From Bifidobacteriaceae bacterium (GTDB lineage: Bacteria > Actinomycetota > Actinomycetes > Actinomycetales > WQXJ01), in assembly GCA_031255075.1 (NCBI GenBank), contig JAIRTF010000044.1:1-13917 (forward strand): 13,917 nucleotides of DNA, in the 5' to 3' direction. Shown here in pieces: positions 1 through 6,639 of this stretch. How positions within the stretch are numbered: the first letter of the stretch is position 1; each line of letters starts with the position of its first letter. The position numbers and the translations under genes are program-made. The notes beneath the pieces are model-generated. The model was not told the DNA's origin. It worked only from the letters and a program-made list of their open reading frames with translations, and ran no database searches.

Positions 1-621
1 GACGGCATTTTGGCCGCCTGGGATGCCATCACCTTGACCAACATTTGGGCCCGAGCCGTCGGGGATGACGCCGACGCGACCATCTTGGTGGAACCGAAAA
101 TCGGCGAAGTGGGCGCCTACCTGTACGTCGGCAACGAGGTGGACCACCGGGGTGAGGCCTCGGCCACCAATCTGCGCAAGATTGACGCGCTGACCGGCGA
201 ACAGCTTTGGCAGTACGACGTGCCAACCATCTATGACGAGGTCACTAACGGCGGTCTGGTGGCCAGTCCCATGTTGGGCGCCGGCCAGGCGGCCGGTCTG
301 GTGATCTTCAACGTTGCCAAGACCGGCGGCTTCTCAGGCCTGTTGGTGGCCTTGGATACCGTCACTGGCGAAGTCCGTTGGAGCCGCACTCTGCCCAACT
401 ATTCGTGGTCATCGCCTTTGGGGATCATGGCGGATGACGGCACCCAGTACGGCATCTTGTGTGACGCGGCCGGTGTGATGCACTTGTTTGATCCGGCCAC
501 TGGCACCGATTTCGACACCTTGGCCATTGGCGGCAACACCGAGGCCTCCCCCGCCGCCTTTGGCGACATGATTGTGGTGGCCAACTATTCGCAGAAGATC
601 TACGGCATTCGCCTGACCTAG
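1..621 (+). CDS. PQQ-binding-like beta-propeller repeat protein, C-terminal part (5' end outside window)
   Basis: The reading frame is open from the first base, so the gene begins upstream and only its last 206 residues are here. Four beta-propeller (PQQ_2-like) repeats are visible, each with a D-x-x-T-G-x-x-x-W type turn: AWDAITLTNIW near residue 7, IDALTGEQLW near 61, LDTVTGEVRW near 118 and FDPATG near 163. The last strand, ending IYGIRLT, probably closes the propeller. Such domains act as binding scaffolds, often outside the membrane in actinobacteria, and most do not bind the PQQ cofactor. The missing N-terminus means I cannot tell whether there is a signal peptide, a membrane anchor or a kinase-type N-terminal domain. 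The gene converges on recO with only six bases between stop codons. The fold is fairly sure; the function is unknown. Confidence 0.8.
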   Translation, partial: DGILAAWDAITLTNIWARAVGDDADATILVEPKIGEVGAYLYVGNEVDHRGEASATNLRKIDALTGEQLWQYDVPTIYDEVTNGGLVASPMLGAGQAAGLVIFNVAKTGGFSGLLVALDTVTGEVRWSRTLPNYSWSSPLGIMADDGTQYGILCDAAGVMHLFDPATGTDFDTLAIGGNTEASPAAFGDMIVVANYSQKIYGIRLT

Positions 622-634
622 AGCCGCTCAGGTG
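610..634. terminator. Weak hairpin spanning the two convergent stop codons
   Basis: CGCCTGA (610-616) can pair with TCAGGTG (628-634), seven pairs with one G-U, around an 11-base loop. The loop holds the TAG of the propeller gene and the right arm holds the recO stop. There is no T-tract on either side. It may act as a two-way terminator, but the stem is short. Confidence 0.3.
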
Positions 635-1362
635 GGCCGTTCCACCAGTTTCAACGACCGCACCGCCCGTTCCATGTGGTACTGGGCGAAGGCCTCAACC
701 AAACGCCCGGCCGCCGCCGTTTCGGCTGGTCCGGCCTGACTGACCGGTTCCCAATCGCCGTCCGCCAAGGCCGCCAACAAACGCACCGTTTGGGGGCTGG
801 GCGCCGCCGCGCCAGGTGGCCGGCAGTTTGGGCAGACCATCCCGCCCGATGCCGCGGCAAAAGCTCCGTGGGGACCGGGCGCCCCGCAGCCGGCGCAGTT
901 GGTCAGGGCCGGCGCGTAGCCGGCGGTGGCCAAAGACCGCAGCAGAAACGAATCCAGCAACGCGCCCGGCGCCATCTGACCGCGGGCCAAGGCCGCGAAG
1001 GCACCCAGAGTCAGGCGGTAAAGGGCCCGGGCTTCCATCTTCTCAACCGGGGTCAGCTTGTCAGCTGTTTCGGCGATGGCGCTGGCCGCTGTGAAGCGTG
1101 GGTAGTCAGCGGTGATCGCTCCCGAATAGGGCGCCACCGTGACCGCCTGGGTGACGGTGTCAAGCGACCGCCCTTCGTAGAGTTGAAGATCAACCTGGTT
1201 GAACGGCTCAAGGCGTCCACCGAACCGGGATTTGGTTCGCCGCACGCCTTTGGCGACCGCCCGGACCTTGCCGTGGTTGACGGTCAACAGAGTGACAATT
1301 CGGTCCGCCTCGCCCAGCTTGTGGGTGCGGAGCACCACAGCGGTGTCCCGGTAGGTGGCCAT
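628..1362 (-). CDS. recO: DNA repair protein RecO
   Basis: RecO is a cytoplasmic recombination mediator of the RecFOR pathway; it helps load RecA onto SSB-coated single-stranded DNA and anneals complementary strands. The 244-residue length is typical. The N-terminal OB-fold begins TYRDTAVVLRTHKLGEADRI (residues 3-22), the usual RecO opening, followed by the basic GKVRAVAKGVRRTKSRFGGR stretch (31-50) and LEPFNQVDLQLYEG (51-64). A four-cysteine zinc finger is complete: C156, C159, C177 and C180 (CAGC...CPNC). The C-terminal helical part ends in RSLKLVERP. The ATG at 1362 places the conserved start correctly. The gene is divergent from the acyl-CoA ligase gene and convergent with the propeller gene, so it is probably transcribed alone. 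Confidence 0.93.
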   Translation of the reverse strand: MATYRDTAVVLRTHKLGEADRIVTLLTVNHGKVRAVAKGVRRTKSRFGGRLEPFNQVDLQLYEGRSLDTVTQAVTVAPYSGAITADYPRFTAASAIAETADKLTPVEKMEARALYRLTLGAFAALARGQMAPGALLDSFLLRSLATAGYAPALTNCAGCGAPGPHGAFAAASGGMVCPNCRPPGAAAPSPQTVRLLAALADGDWEPVSQAGPAETAAAGRLVEAFAQYHMERAVRSLKLVERPT

Positions 1363-1368
1363 CCAACT

Positions 1369-1374
1369 ATCTTG
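1369..1374 (-). promoter_or_regulatory. Possible recO -10 box
   Basis: On the minus strand, CAAGAT lies six bases before the recO ATG. It keeps the A at position 2 and the T at position 6 but not the first T of TANNNT. The spacing matches the leaderless promoters elsewhere in this window. This is a weak call, made mainly because recO must have its own promoter in this short divergent gap. Confidence 0.25.
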
Positions 1375-1419
1375 GCAGGATCGCCGCCGGTCAACGCCTA
1401 CGTAGCCGTAGGTTCCAGG

Positions 1420-1425
1420 TAGACT
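1420..1425 (+). promoter_or_regulatory. Putative -10 box for the acyl-CoA ligase gene (leaderless)
   Basis: TAGACT fits TANNNT and ends six bases before GTG 1432, so transcription would begin at or next to that start codon. No TTGACA-like -35 is visible at the usual distance. If the box is real, GTG 1426, which touches it, cannot be in the mRNA. Confidence 0.55.
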
Positions 1426-1431
1426 GTGGCG

Positions 1432-3279
1432 GTGGACTCAATGGCCGTTCCCGCAAACGTTGAAACTGATCCAAACGCCAACATCATCACCATGTTGACC
1501 AACCGTCTGGCCCGCGAACCCGACGAAGTCGTCATTGAACGGCAACAGCCATCCGGTGAATGGGTTGGCATGACCGTCCGCGAGTTCGATGAAGACGTGG
1601 TCTCCGTCGCCAAAGGTCTGATCGCTCTAGGAATCCAGGTTGGCGACAAGTTGGCCATCATGTCCCGCACCTCCTATGAGTGGGCGCTGTTGGACTACGC
1701 CATCTGGTCGGTCGGTGCGGTCTCGGTGCCGATCTATGAGACCAGTTCAGTGGACCAGGTCCAGTGGATCTGTTCCGATGCCGGGGTCTCAGGCGTGTTT
1801 GTCGAAACCCCGGCCCATGCCATGGTGGTTGAGGCGGCCCGCGCCCAACTGCCCCGGTTGACCCAGATTTGGCAACTCAGCCAAGACGCCATCGGCGCAC
1901 TGCGAGAAGTTGGGCGCACCGTAGCTGATTCAACTGTGGCCCAGCGGCGGCGCACCGCCCGGGGCAGCGACCTGGCCACCATCATCTACACCTCTGGCAC
2001 CACTGGCCGGCCCAAAGGCACCGAGCTGACGCATGGCCATTTTGTGCGCCTGTCAGAGAACACCATCAATGACGAAACCGACCGGACCATTGCCCCGGTG
2101 ATTGCCCGGCCTGGTTGCCGCACGCTGTTGTTCCTGCCTTTGGCCCATGTTTTCGCAAGGTTCATCCAGGTCATCGCCATCAGCTCCCACACTGTGATTG
2201 GCCACTGCCCAGATACCAAGAATCTGGTCCCGGCCCTCGGATCGTTCAAACCGAGCTTCCTGTTGGGTGTTCCCCGGGTGCTGGAAAAGGTCTACAACGC
2301 CGCCGAACAGAAAGCCGGCTCCGGGCTGAAGCTGAAAATCTTCCGCTGGTCCGCCAAGGTGGCGATTGTCTACTCGCGGGCCTTGGACACCAAACGGGGG
2401 CCGTCTTGGTGGCTGAAACGTCAACACAAACTGGCGGACAAGCTGGTCTACCATTCGATTCGCGAAGCCATGGGCGGTGCCACCAAGTACGCCGTGTCCG
2501 GTGGCGCGGCCCTCGGCGAACGGTTGGGACACTTCTACCGCGGCGTTGGGTTGATCGTGGTGGAAGGCTACGGCTTGACCGAGACCACGGCTCCAATTCT
2601 GGTCAACCGGCCCAACCGGCAGAAGATCGGATCGGTCGGTATCCCCTTCCCAGGCTGTGAGGTACGCATCGCCGAAGATGGTGAAATCATGCTGCGCGGG
2701 GTCAACGTGTTTGACCGCTATCACAACAACCCGGATGCCACCGCTCAAGCCCTGCGTGACGGCTGGTTCTACACCGGCGATGTGGGCTATTTGGATGATG
2801 AGGGCTATCTGTTCATCACCGGCCGAAAGAAGGAACTGATCGTCACGGCCAGCGGCAAGAACGTGGCGCCGGCCATCTTGGAAGACCGGTTGCGGGGCCA
2901 TCCGCTGGTCTCCCAAGTGGTGGTGGTCGGTGACGGCAAGCCGTTCATCGGCGCGCTGGTCACGTTGGATGCCGAGATGTTGCCCGGTTGGCTGTCCAAC
3001 CATGGCAAGCCGCCTATCTCAGCTGATCAGGCCCGCACCGATGAAGCTGTGTTGGCTTCGCTGGAACGGGCTGTGGCCCGCACCAACCAGGCCGTTTCGC
3101 GGGCTGAATCGATCCGCAAGTTCGCTGTCCTGGAAGGCGATTTCACGGAGCTGAACGGCTATTTGACGCCTTCCTTGAAGGTCAAGCGGGACAAGGTGTT
3201 GGCTGATTTCGCGGATCAAATCGCGAAGCTCTACGGCGAAGCCTCAACCGCTGCGGGCGCCAACGGCAACCACCATTAG
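1432..3279 (+). CDS. fadD: Long-chain-fatty-acid--CoA ligase (AMP-forming, FadD15-like)
   Basis: This enzyme activates long-chain fatty acids in two steps, through acyl-AMP to acyl-CoA, for lipid synthesis or beta-oxidation; it is cytosolic or loosely membrane-bound. The whole ANL-superfamily core is present, numbered from GTG 1432 (615 residues): P-loop YTSGTTGRPKG (186-196), the A5 motif EGYGLTE (378-384), YTGD (447-450), the hinge and C-terminal block GRKKELIVTASGKNVAP (464-480) with catalytic Lys476. The length (about 600) and motif spelling match the actinobacterial FadD15/bacterial ACSL group rather than short-chain ligases. GTG 1426 and ATG 1441 are alternative starts; I prefer 1432 because a -10 box ends six bases before it. 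The gene is divergent from recO and is followed, on the same strand, by a lipoprotein gene with its own promoter signal. The substrate chain length cannot be read from the sequence. Confidence 0.92.
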   Translation: MDSMAVPANVETDPNANIITMLTNRLAREPDEVVIERQQPSGEWVGMTVREFDEDVVSVAKGLIALGIQVGDKLAIMSRTSYEWALLDYAIWSVGAVSVPIYETSSVDQVQWICSDAGVSGVFVETPAHAMVVEAARAQLPRLTQIWQLSQDAIGALREVGRTVADSTVAQRRRTARGSDLATIIYTSGTTGRPKGTELTHGHFVRLSENTINDETDRTIAPVIARPGCRTLLFLPLAHVFARFIQVIAISSHTVIGHCPDTKNLVPALGSFKPSFLLGVPRVLEKVYNAAEQKAGSGLKLKIFRWSAKVAIVYSRALDTKRGPSWWLKRQHKLADKLVYHSIREAMGGATKYAVSGGAALGERLGHFYRGVGLIVVEGYGLTETTAPILVNRPNRQKIGSVGIPFPGCEVRIAEDGEIMLRGVNVFDRYHNNPDATAQALRDGWFYTGDVGYLDDEGYLFITGRKKELIVTASGKNVAPAILEDRLRGHPLVSQVVVVGDGKPFIGALVTLDAEMLPGWLSNHGKPPISADQARTDEAVLASLERAVARTNQAVSRAESIRKFAVLEGDFTELNGYLTPSLKVKRDKVLADFADQIAKLYGEASTAAGANGNHH

Positions 3280-3336
3280 TCCCTGGTGTTGTTCCCCTTT
3301 GGCGAATCGGAGGAGCATCCGCCGGGGAGTGTTCAG

Positions 3337-3342
3337 TACAGT
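3337..3342 (+). promoter_or_regulatory. Putative -10 box for the lipoprotein gene (leaderless)
   Basis: TACAGT fits TANNNT and ends seven bases before ATG 3350. This supports ATG 3350 over upstream in-frame starts such as TTG 3299 and GTG 3341, because the latter overlaps the box. No -35 element is recognised. Confidence 0.55.
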
Positions 3343-3349
3343 GGTGCCC

Positions 3350-3982
3350 ATGCCCAACGCAGCCCATCCCCTGAACCGGTTCACGCGTCATCGGCGCCCC
3401 TTGGCTACCTTGGTGGCCATCTTGTTGGCAGCCTTCACGGTGGCAGCTTTGCCTGCCTGCGCATCCAAGGATGATCCGCCCGACCCGGAAGCCGCCGGCG
3501 AAGCTGTCCAAGACGCCGGTGTCATCCCCCACGGTTTGGTGCCCCGGCCGGCCAAACCCGGCGATCCGACCGGACTGGAAGCCATCTTGGCGACCGAGCC
3601 ACAGCCCAAAGACGGTTGGGTATCCGCACCATGGGCCTTGGCCGCCACCCCCGATAAGAGCTCCAAACAGATTCAGATCATCTACGTGGCCGGCGACATG
3701 GCCTGCTACGGCGCGATTGGCTTCACCCTTGACGAATCCAAATCCAAGGTGACCATCGGCTCCTATCTCGAAAGAAGCGGCCCCCAAACAGTCTGCCCAG
3801 GCGAACCAGCCGCTTGGAAGTGGGGCACCATTGAGCTGGCCAACGAACTGGGCGACCGGGAACTGGTCCACGCCGGGGTGGCCAACATGTTCAAGGACTA
3901 CACCTGGGACCGCCACACCACCCCACCTGAGGTGCCCGCATCGACTGACCCCGAATCAGAAGAAGAGGAACCAGCCCAATGA
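3350..3982 (+). CDS. Putative exported lipoprotein, function unknown
   Basis: The product is a 210-residue predicted lipoprotein. The N-terminus has the basic stretch RFTRHRRP (10-17), a hydrophobic core LATLVAILLAAFTVAAL (18-34) and the lipobox-like LPAC, giving lipidation at Cys37; proline at -2 is unusual but the alanine at -1 is normal. After a Pro/Asp-rich linker comes a globular part containing two further cysteines (in ACYGAIGF and TVCPGEP) that could form a disulfide outside the cell. The C-terminal tail is acidic and proline-rich (ESEEEEP). I do not recognise a named domain; the CYG...VCP...LGDR pattern resembles small uncharacterised actinobacterial extracellular proteins. Its stop overlaps the next gene's start as ATGA, so the two are probably translationally coupled. 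Membrane location is inferred; no role is claimed. Confidence 0.72.
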   Translation: MPNAAHPLNRFTRHRRPLATLVAILLAAFTVAALPACASKDDPPDPEAAGEAVQDAGVIPHGLVPRPAKPGDPTGLEAILATEPQPKDGWVSAPWALAATPDKSSKQIQIIYVAGDMACYGAIGFTLDESKSKVTIGSYLERSGPQTVCPGEPAAWKWGTIELANELGDRELVHAGVANMFKDYTWDRHTTPPEVPASTDPESEEEEPAQ

Positions 3983-4260
3983 TTACCGCCGTTGTCATGA
4001 TCACCACTGAGGCCAACCTGATTCCGGAAGCGGCCCAAGCCATTGCCAACGTGCCCGGCATTGCCGAGGTCTACTCCGTCACCGGAGATGTCGACTTGAT
4101 CGCCGTGGCCAAGGTTCGCCGTCACGAAGACTTGGCCGGAGTCATTGCCGACCAGGTTTCGAAGATCCCGGGCGTGCTTGGCACCAGGACTTTCATCGCT
4201 TTCCAGACCTATTCCAAAGAGGATTTGGAGCAAGCCTACGATTTGGGTCTGGGCGACTAG
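3979..4260 (+). CDS. Stand-alone Lrp/AsnC-type ligand-binding (RAM) domain protein
   Basis: The product has 93 residues and consists only of the effector-binding RAM domain of Lrp/AsnC regulators, with no helix-turn-helix. The beta-alpha-beta fold is clear: strand AVVMITTEA (4-12), helix IPEAAQAIANVPGI (15-28), strand EVYSVTGDVDLIAVAKV (30-46) with the family G-D-x-D-L turn, a second helix, and the last strand GTRTFIAFQTY (68-78). Such proteins assemble as dimers or larger rings and bind amino acids at subunit interfaces. A Shine-Dalgarno-like AGAGGAA lies eight bases before the ATG, within the upstream lipoprotein gene, whose stop it overlaps. trpD lies next door in convergent orientation, which suggests, but does not prove, an amino-acid-sensing role. 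Without a DNA-binding domain it cannot be called a transcription factor. Confidence 0.88.
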   Translation: MITAVVMITTEANLIPEAAQAIANVPGIAEVYSVTGDVDLIAVAKVRRHEDLAGVIADQVSKIPGVLGTRTFIAFQTYSKEDLEQAYDLGLGD

Positions 4261-4263
4261 CCC

Positions 4264-4294
4264 ATCTCCCTTCTGAGGTTCTCCGGCGGGAGAT
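4264..4294. terminator. Hairpin between the convergent RAM-domain and trpD genes
   Basis: ATCTCCC (4264-4270) pairs with GGGAGAT (4288-4294), seven perfect pairs. A nested alternative is TCTCC (4280-4284) with GGAGA (4289-4293) around a four-base loop. Another perfect seven-pair hairpin, TGGGTCG/CGACCCA (4321-4337), lies in the last codons of trpD just before its stop. None has a T-tract. They could end transcription from both sides. Confidence 0.4.
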
Positions 4295-4316
4295 CGAGGT
4301 TCCGGGCGTAGCCCCG

Positions 4317-5369
4317 TCAGTGGGTCGCTTCGACCCAGCGGTCCAGCACGGCAGCGGCCTGGCCATCATCAAGCGCCTTCGCGGCAATGTCGATGCCGGT
4401 CCGGAGCCTGCCCGCCAGCGGGCCATCGGTCAGCCCCGGCCTTGACCGTTCGGCCACCAGACCGGCGGCGGCGTTCAACAACACCGTGTCCCTGATCGGT
4501 CCGTCAAGCTCCCCGTCCAACAGCCGCCGAGCAATGGCTGCGTTGTGCGCGGCATCGGCCCCGCGCAAGTCTTCCAAGGTGACCGGCGGCAAACCCAGTT
4601 CCGTTACCGGATCGATCACCGATTCGGTGACCCGGCCGCCGTGAGCCTCCCAAATCTCGATTGGACCGGTGGCGGCCATCTCATCGAGACCGTCACGTTG
4701 CCCCCGAAACACCAGCGCCGAGGCCCCCCGGGCCGCCAACACTCCGGCCATCAGCGGTGCCATGGCTCTATCGGTGCAGCCGATGGCGCAAGACCCTGGC
4801 CGGGCCGGGTTGGTCAGCGGGCCCAAGAAGTTGAAGACGGTCGCAATGCCCAACTCGCGGCGGGCTTGAGCGGCGTGGCGCATCGCCGGGTGGAACACCT
4901 GGGCGAACAAGAAAGCGATACCAACCTGGGAAAACACCTCGCGGATCCGCCTTGGTTCGAGCGCCAGGTTGACGCCCAGAGCTTCCAACACATCGGCGCT
5001 GCCAGACTTGGAAGATGCCGCCCGGTTGCCATGTTTGACCACCTTCGCCCCGGCGCCGGCTATGACCAGGGCGGCCATGGTGGAAATGTTGACGGTGAAG
5101 GTCCGGTCGCCGCCCGTGCCGACGATGTCGATGGCGTCAGTCGGCAATTCGATTCGGACAGCGTGGTCCAACATGCCGTCAGCCAGGCCGGATAGTTCGT
5201 CAACAGTTTCACCTTTGGCACGCAGTGCCACCAGCAGGGCCGCCAATTGAACCGGCGAGGCGTTGCCGTCCATCACCTCATCCATGGCCCAGGTGGCCTC
5301 GGATTCGGTTAGATCGCGGCCCTCAATCAGTGCCGAAATGAGCCCAGGCCAACTTGGCGCGGCGGGCAT
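4317..5369 (-). CDS. trpD: Anthranilate phosphoribosyltransferase
   Basis: TrpD transfers the phosphoribosyl group from PRPP to anthranilate, the second step of tryptophan biosynthesis from chorismate, in the cytosol. The protein has 350 residues, the usual length. Motifs in order: DIVGTGGD (81-88) for PRPP binding, TVNISTMAA (92-100), KHGNRAASSKSGSAD (112-126), the anthranilate-site RRELGIATVFNFLGPLTNP (170-188) and the metal-binding DGLDE (226-230). The ATG at 5369 is four bases after the stop of the upstream response-regulator gene, with a GAGG nine bases before it, so the two genes form one operon. The frame is open further upstream, but that part overlaps the regulator gene and does not look like TrpD. 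The other trp genes are not nearby, as is common for actinobacterial trpD. No attenuator or T-box is seen. Confidence 0.95.
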   Translation of the reverse strand: MPAAPSWPGLISALIEGRDLTESEATWAMDEVMDGNASPVQLAALLVALRAKGETVDELSGLADGMLDHAVRIELPTDAIDIVGTGGDRTFTVNISTMAALVIAGAGAKVVKHGNRAASSKSGSADVLEALGVNLALEPRRIREVFSQVGIAFLFAQVFHPAMRHAAQARRELGIATVFNFLGPLTNPARPGSCAIGCTDRAMAPLMAGVLAARGASALVFRGQRDGLDEMAATGPIEIWEAHGGRVTESVIDPVTELGLPPVTLEDLRGADAAHNAAIARRLLDGELDGPIRDTVLLNAAAGLVAERSRPGLTDGPLAGRLRTGIDIAAKALDDGQAAAVLDRWVEATH

Positions 5370-5373
5370 CGGC

Positions 5374-5808
5374 TCAGGCCTCGGATATGCCCAACAGCTT
5401 GGCCACCAAGGCTCGCAGTTGGAACGGGTCGACTGGTTGAAGTACGGCGGCGTCTGCCCCGGACCACGCCCCCAGCCAGGCGTCTTGTTGGCGGGCCAAC
5501 ACCAGCAACACCACCGGCTGCCAGTCCAGTTCGTTGCGCATTTCGCGAACCAGTCCCACACCGCCCAGTTTGCCGGTCTCGTTATCCATCACGATCAGGT
5601 CATAGGTTTCCGCCTGGCACTTGATCATGGCCATTTGGTAGGTGGCAACTTCGGTCCACTGAACCGGGCGGGAGGCGGCGCCAACCGTATCTCCGACACA
5701 GTCCTTGATCTCGGCGCGCACGGCGGCGTTGTCGCTGTAGAGCAGAATCTTGGCCGCTCCGCTGCCGAGCGGCTGGACAGCGGATGAATCAGGAACTGTG
5801 ACAGTCAT
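5374..5808 (-). CDS. Atypical response-regulator receiver domain protein
   Basis: The 144-residue protein is a single receiver domain without an output domain. The core strand ILLYSDN (21-27) supplies Asp26, and YDLIVMD (69-75) ends in the presumed phosphoacceptor Asp75. Two switch residues are replaced: the conserved Thr/Ser before the fourth loop is Leu (VLLVLAR), and the conserved Lys of the K-P motif is Gln124 (LQPVDP). The ARQQDAWLGAWSGADA stretch (105-120) is the hallmark of an actinobacterial family I know beside trpD, where HPVDP replaces KP, so the loss seems to belong to the family rather than to damage here. It is probably not a normal phosphorelay switch; a protein-binding role is possible. 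A -10 box lies seven bases before the ATG, and trpD follows four bases after the stop. Confidence 0.8.
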   Translation of the reverse strand: MTVTVPDSSAVQPLGSGAAKILLYSDNAAVRAEIKDCVGDTVGAASRPVQWTEVATYQMAMIKCQAETYDLIVMDNETGKLGGVGLVREMRNELDWQPVVLLVLARQQDAWLGAWSGADAAVLQPVDPFQLRALVAKLLGISEA

Positions 5809-5815
5809 GGCCTAA

Positions 5816-5821
5816 ATGTTA
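5816..5821 (-). promoter_or_regulatory. Putative -10 box for the response regulator-trpD operon (leaderless)
   Basis: On the minus strand TAACAT fits TANNNT and ends seven bases before ATG 5808. The identical hexamer serves pepA at 11147. No -35 element is recognised, and no leader peptide can fit if transcription starts at the ATG. Confidence 0.55.
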
Positions 5822-5917
5822 GCGGGCCACCGGCCAAAGTGCTGGCACGCCTTGCCCGCGCCTTGACTTGATCCGCCTCTCGGCGCCCGCCCAAGCGGCC
5901 TGGACCTCAAGCTGAGC

Positions 5918-5935
5918 GTGATCTAATGGTGATCT
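5918..5935 (+). promoter_or_regulatory. sodA extended -10 promoter overlapping a direct repeat
   Basis: TG-A-TCTAAT (5919-5927) is an extended -10: TCTAAT matches five of six positions of TATAAT and is preceded by TGN. Transcription would start near 5934 and give a leader of about 39 bases. The 7-mer GTGATCT occurs at 5918-5924 and again at 5929-5935, one helical turn (11 bases) apart, and covers the box and the start point. It could be an operator. No clear -35 is seen. Confidence 0.45.
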
Positions 5936-5972
5936 GTCAGCTGAATCTCAAAGACACCTTCAAGGGGGAATC

Positions 5973-6590
5973 ATGGCACTCTATAGGCTGCCTGAACTGC
6001 CATATGACTACAGCGCGTTGGAACCCTACATTTCGGCGCGAATCATGGAACTGCATCACGACAAGCACCATGCCGCCTATGTGGCCGGGCTGAACACGGC
6101 CCTGGAACAACTGGCTGAAGCTCGCGCCAACTCCAACTTCGGGGCACTGCCCAAGCTGGAAAAGGACCTGGCCTTCAACCTGGCCGGCCATGTCAACCAC
6201 TCAGTCTTCTGGCAAAACCTGACGCCGGATTCGCCATTGGCCCCGTCCGGCGCGTTGGCTGATCAGATCGCCGCCGATTTGGGGTCATTCGAGGCTTTCA
6301 AAGCTCAGTTCTCAGCCGCCGCCACCTCCATTCAAGGCTCCGGCTGGGCCACCTTGGGTTGGGAACCGCTGGGCGGCCGGCTGCTGGTCAACCAGTTCTA
6401 CGATCACCAAGCCAATCTGTCCGCCGGCTTGGTGCCGCTGTTGGTCCTGGACATGTGGGAGCACGCCTTCTACTTGGACTACCAGAACGTCAAAGCGGAC
6501 TATGTGGCGGCCTTCTGGAACATTGTCAACTGGGATGATGTAGCCGCCCGGCTGGACCGGGCCCGCGCCCAGACCGCCGGCCTGATCTAG
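5973..6590 (+). CDS. sodA: Superoxide dismutase (Fe/Mn family)
   Basis: SodA converts superoxide to oxygen and hydrogen peroxide in the cytosol. The protein has 205 residues, the usual length. All four metal ligands are present: His28 (in ELHHDKHHAAYV), His76 (GHVNHSVFW), Asp160 and His164 (LDMWEHAFYLDYQN). YDHQANL places a histidine at residue 145, a position where, from memory, the Mycobacterium tuberculosis iron enzyme also has His and many Mn enzymes have Gln; metal preference cannot be settled from this. The C-terminal NVKADYVAAFWNIVNWDDV is typical of actinobacterial members. A strong Shine-Dalgarno sequence, AAGGGGGA (5962-5969), lies three bases before the ATG, so unlike its neighbours this gene has a leader. 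There is no signal peptide. It is a single-gene unit that converges on erpA. Confidence 0.96.
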   Translation: MALYRLPELPYDYSALEPYISARIMELHHDKHHAAYVAGLNTALEQLAEARANSNFGALPKLEKDLAFNLAGHVNHSVFWQNLTPDSPLAPSGALADQIAADLGSFEAFKAQFSAAATSIQGSGWATLGWEPLGGRLLVNQFYDHQANLSAGLVPLLVLDMWEHAFYLDYQNVKADYVAAFWNIVNWDDVAARLDRARAQTAGLI

Positions 6591-6602
6591 ACCTTCATTG
6601 CC

Positions 6603-6639
6603 GGCTACCGGCGGTCAGGACTCCTGGCCGCCGGTGGTC
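6603..6639. terminator. Strong two-way hairpin between sodA and erpA
   Basis: ACCGGCGGTCAGG (6607-6619) pairs with CCTGGCCGCCGGT (6623-6635) around the loop ACT: 13 pairs with one G-T. Four more pairs, two of them G-T wobbles, extend it to 6603-6639, reaching into the erpA stop codon (6638-6640). There is no T-tract on either side. This is the strongest hairpin in the window and probably ends both convergent transcripts. Confidence 0.65.

Noticed and set aside
676..1422. Plus-strand open frame of 248 codons opposite recO
   Set aside because: It mirrors recO, whose zinc finger and N-terminal motifs are intact; the antisense product is low-complexity, rich in Arg and Gly.
2053..3003. Long minus-strand open frame (316 codons) opposite the acyl-CoA ligase gene
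   Set aside because: It is antisense to the conserved AMP-binding core, resembles no known protein, and long antisense frames are usual in GC-rich genes.
3182..3916. Minus-strand frame of 244 codons opposite the lipoprotein gene
   Set aside because: The sense strand has a signal sequence, a lipobox, a promoter box and coupling to the next gene; the antisense frame has none of these.
5370..5561. Upstream extension of the trpD frame
   Set aside because: It lies in another frame of the response-regulator gene, is rich in Trp and Cys, and does not resemble TrpD.
5809..5815. Tryptophan leader peptide, attenuator or T-box upstream of the regulator-trpD operon
   Set aside because: If transcription starts at ATG 5808 there is no room for a leader, and no run of Trp codons is seen in the regulator gene.
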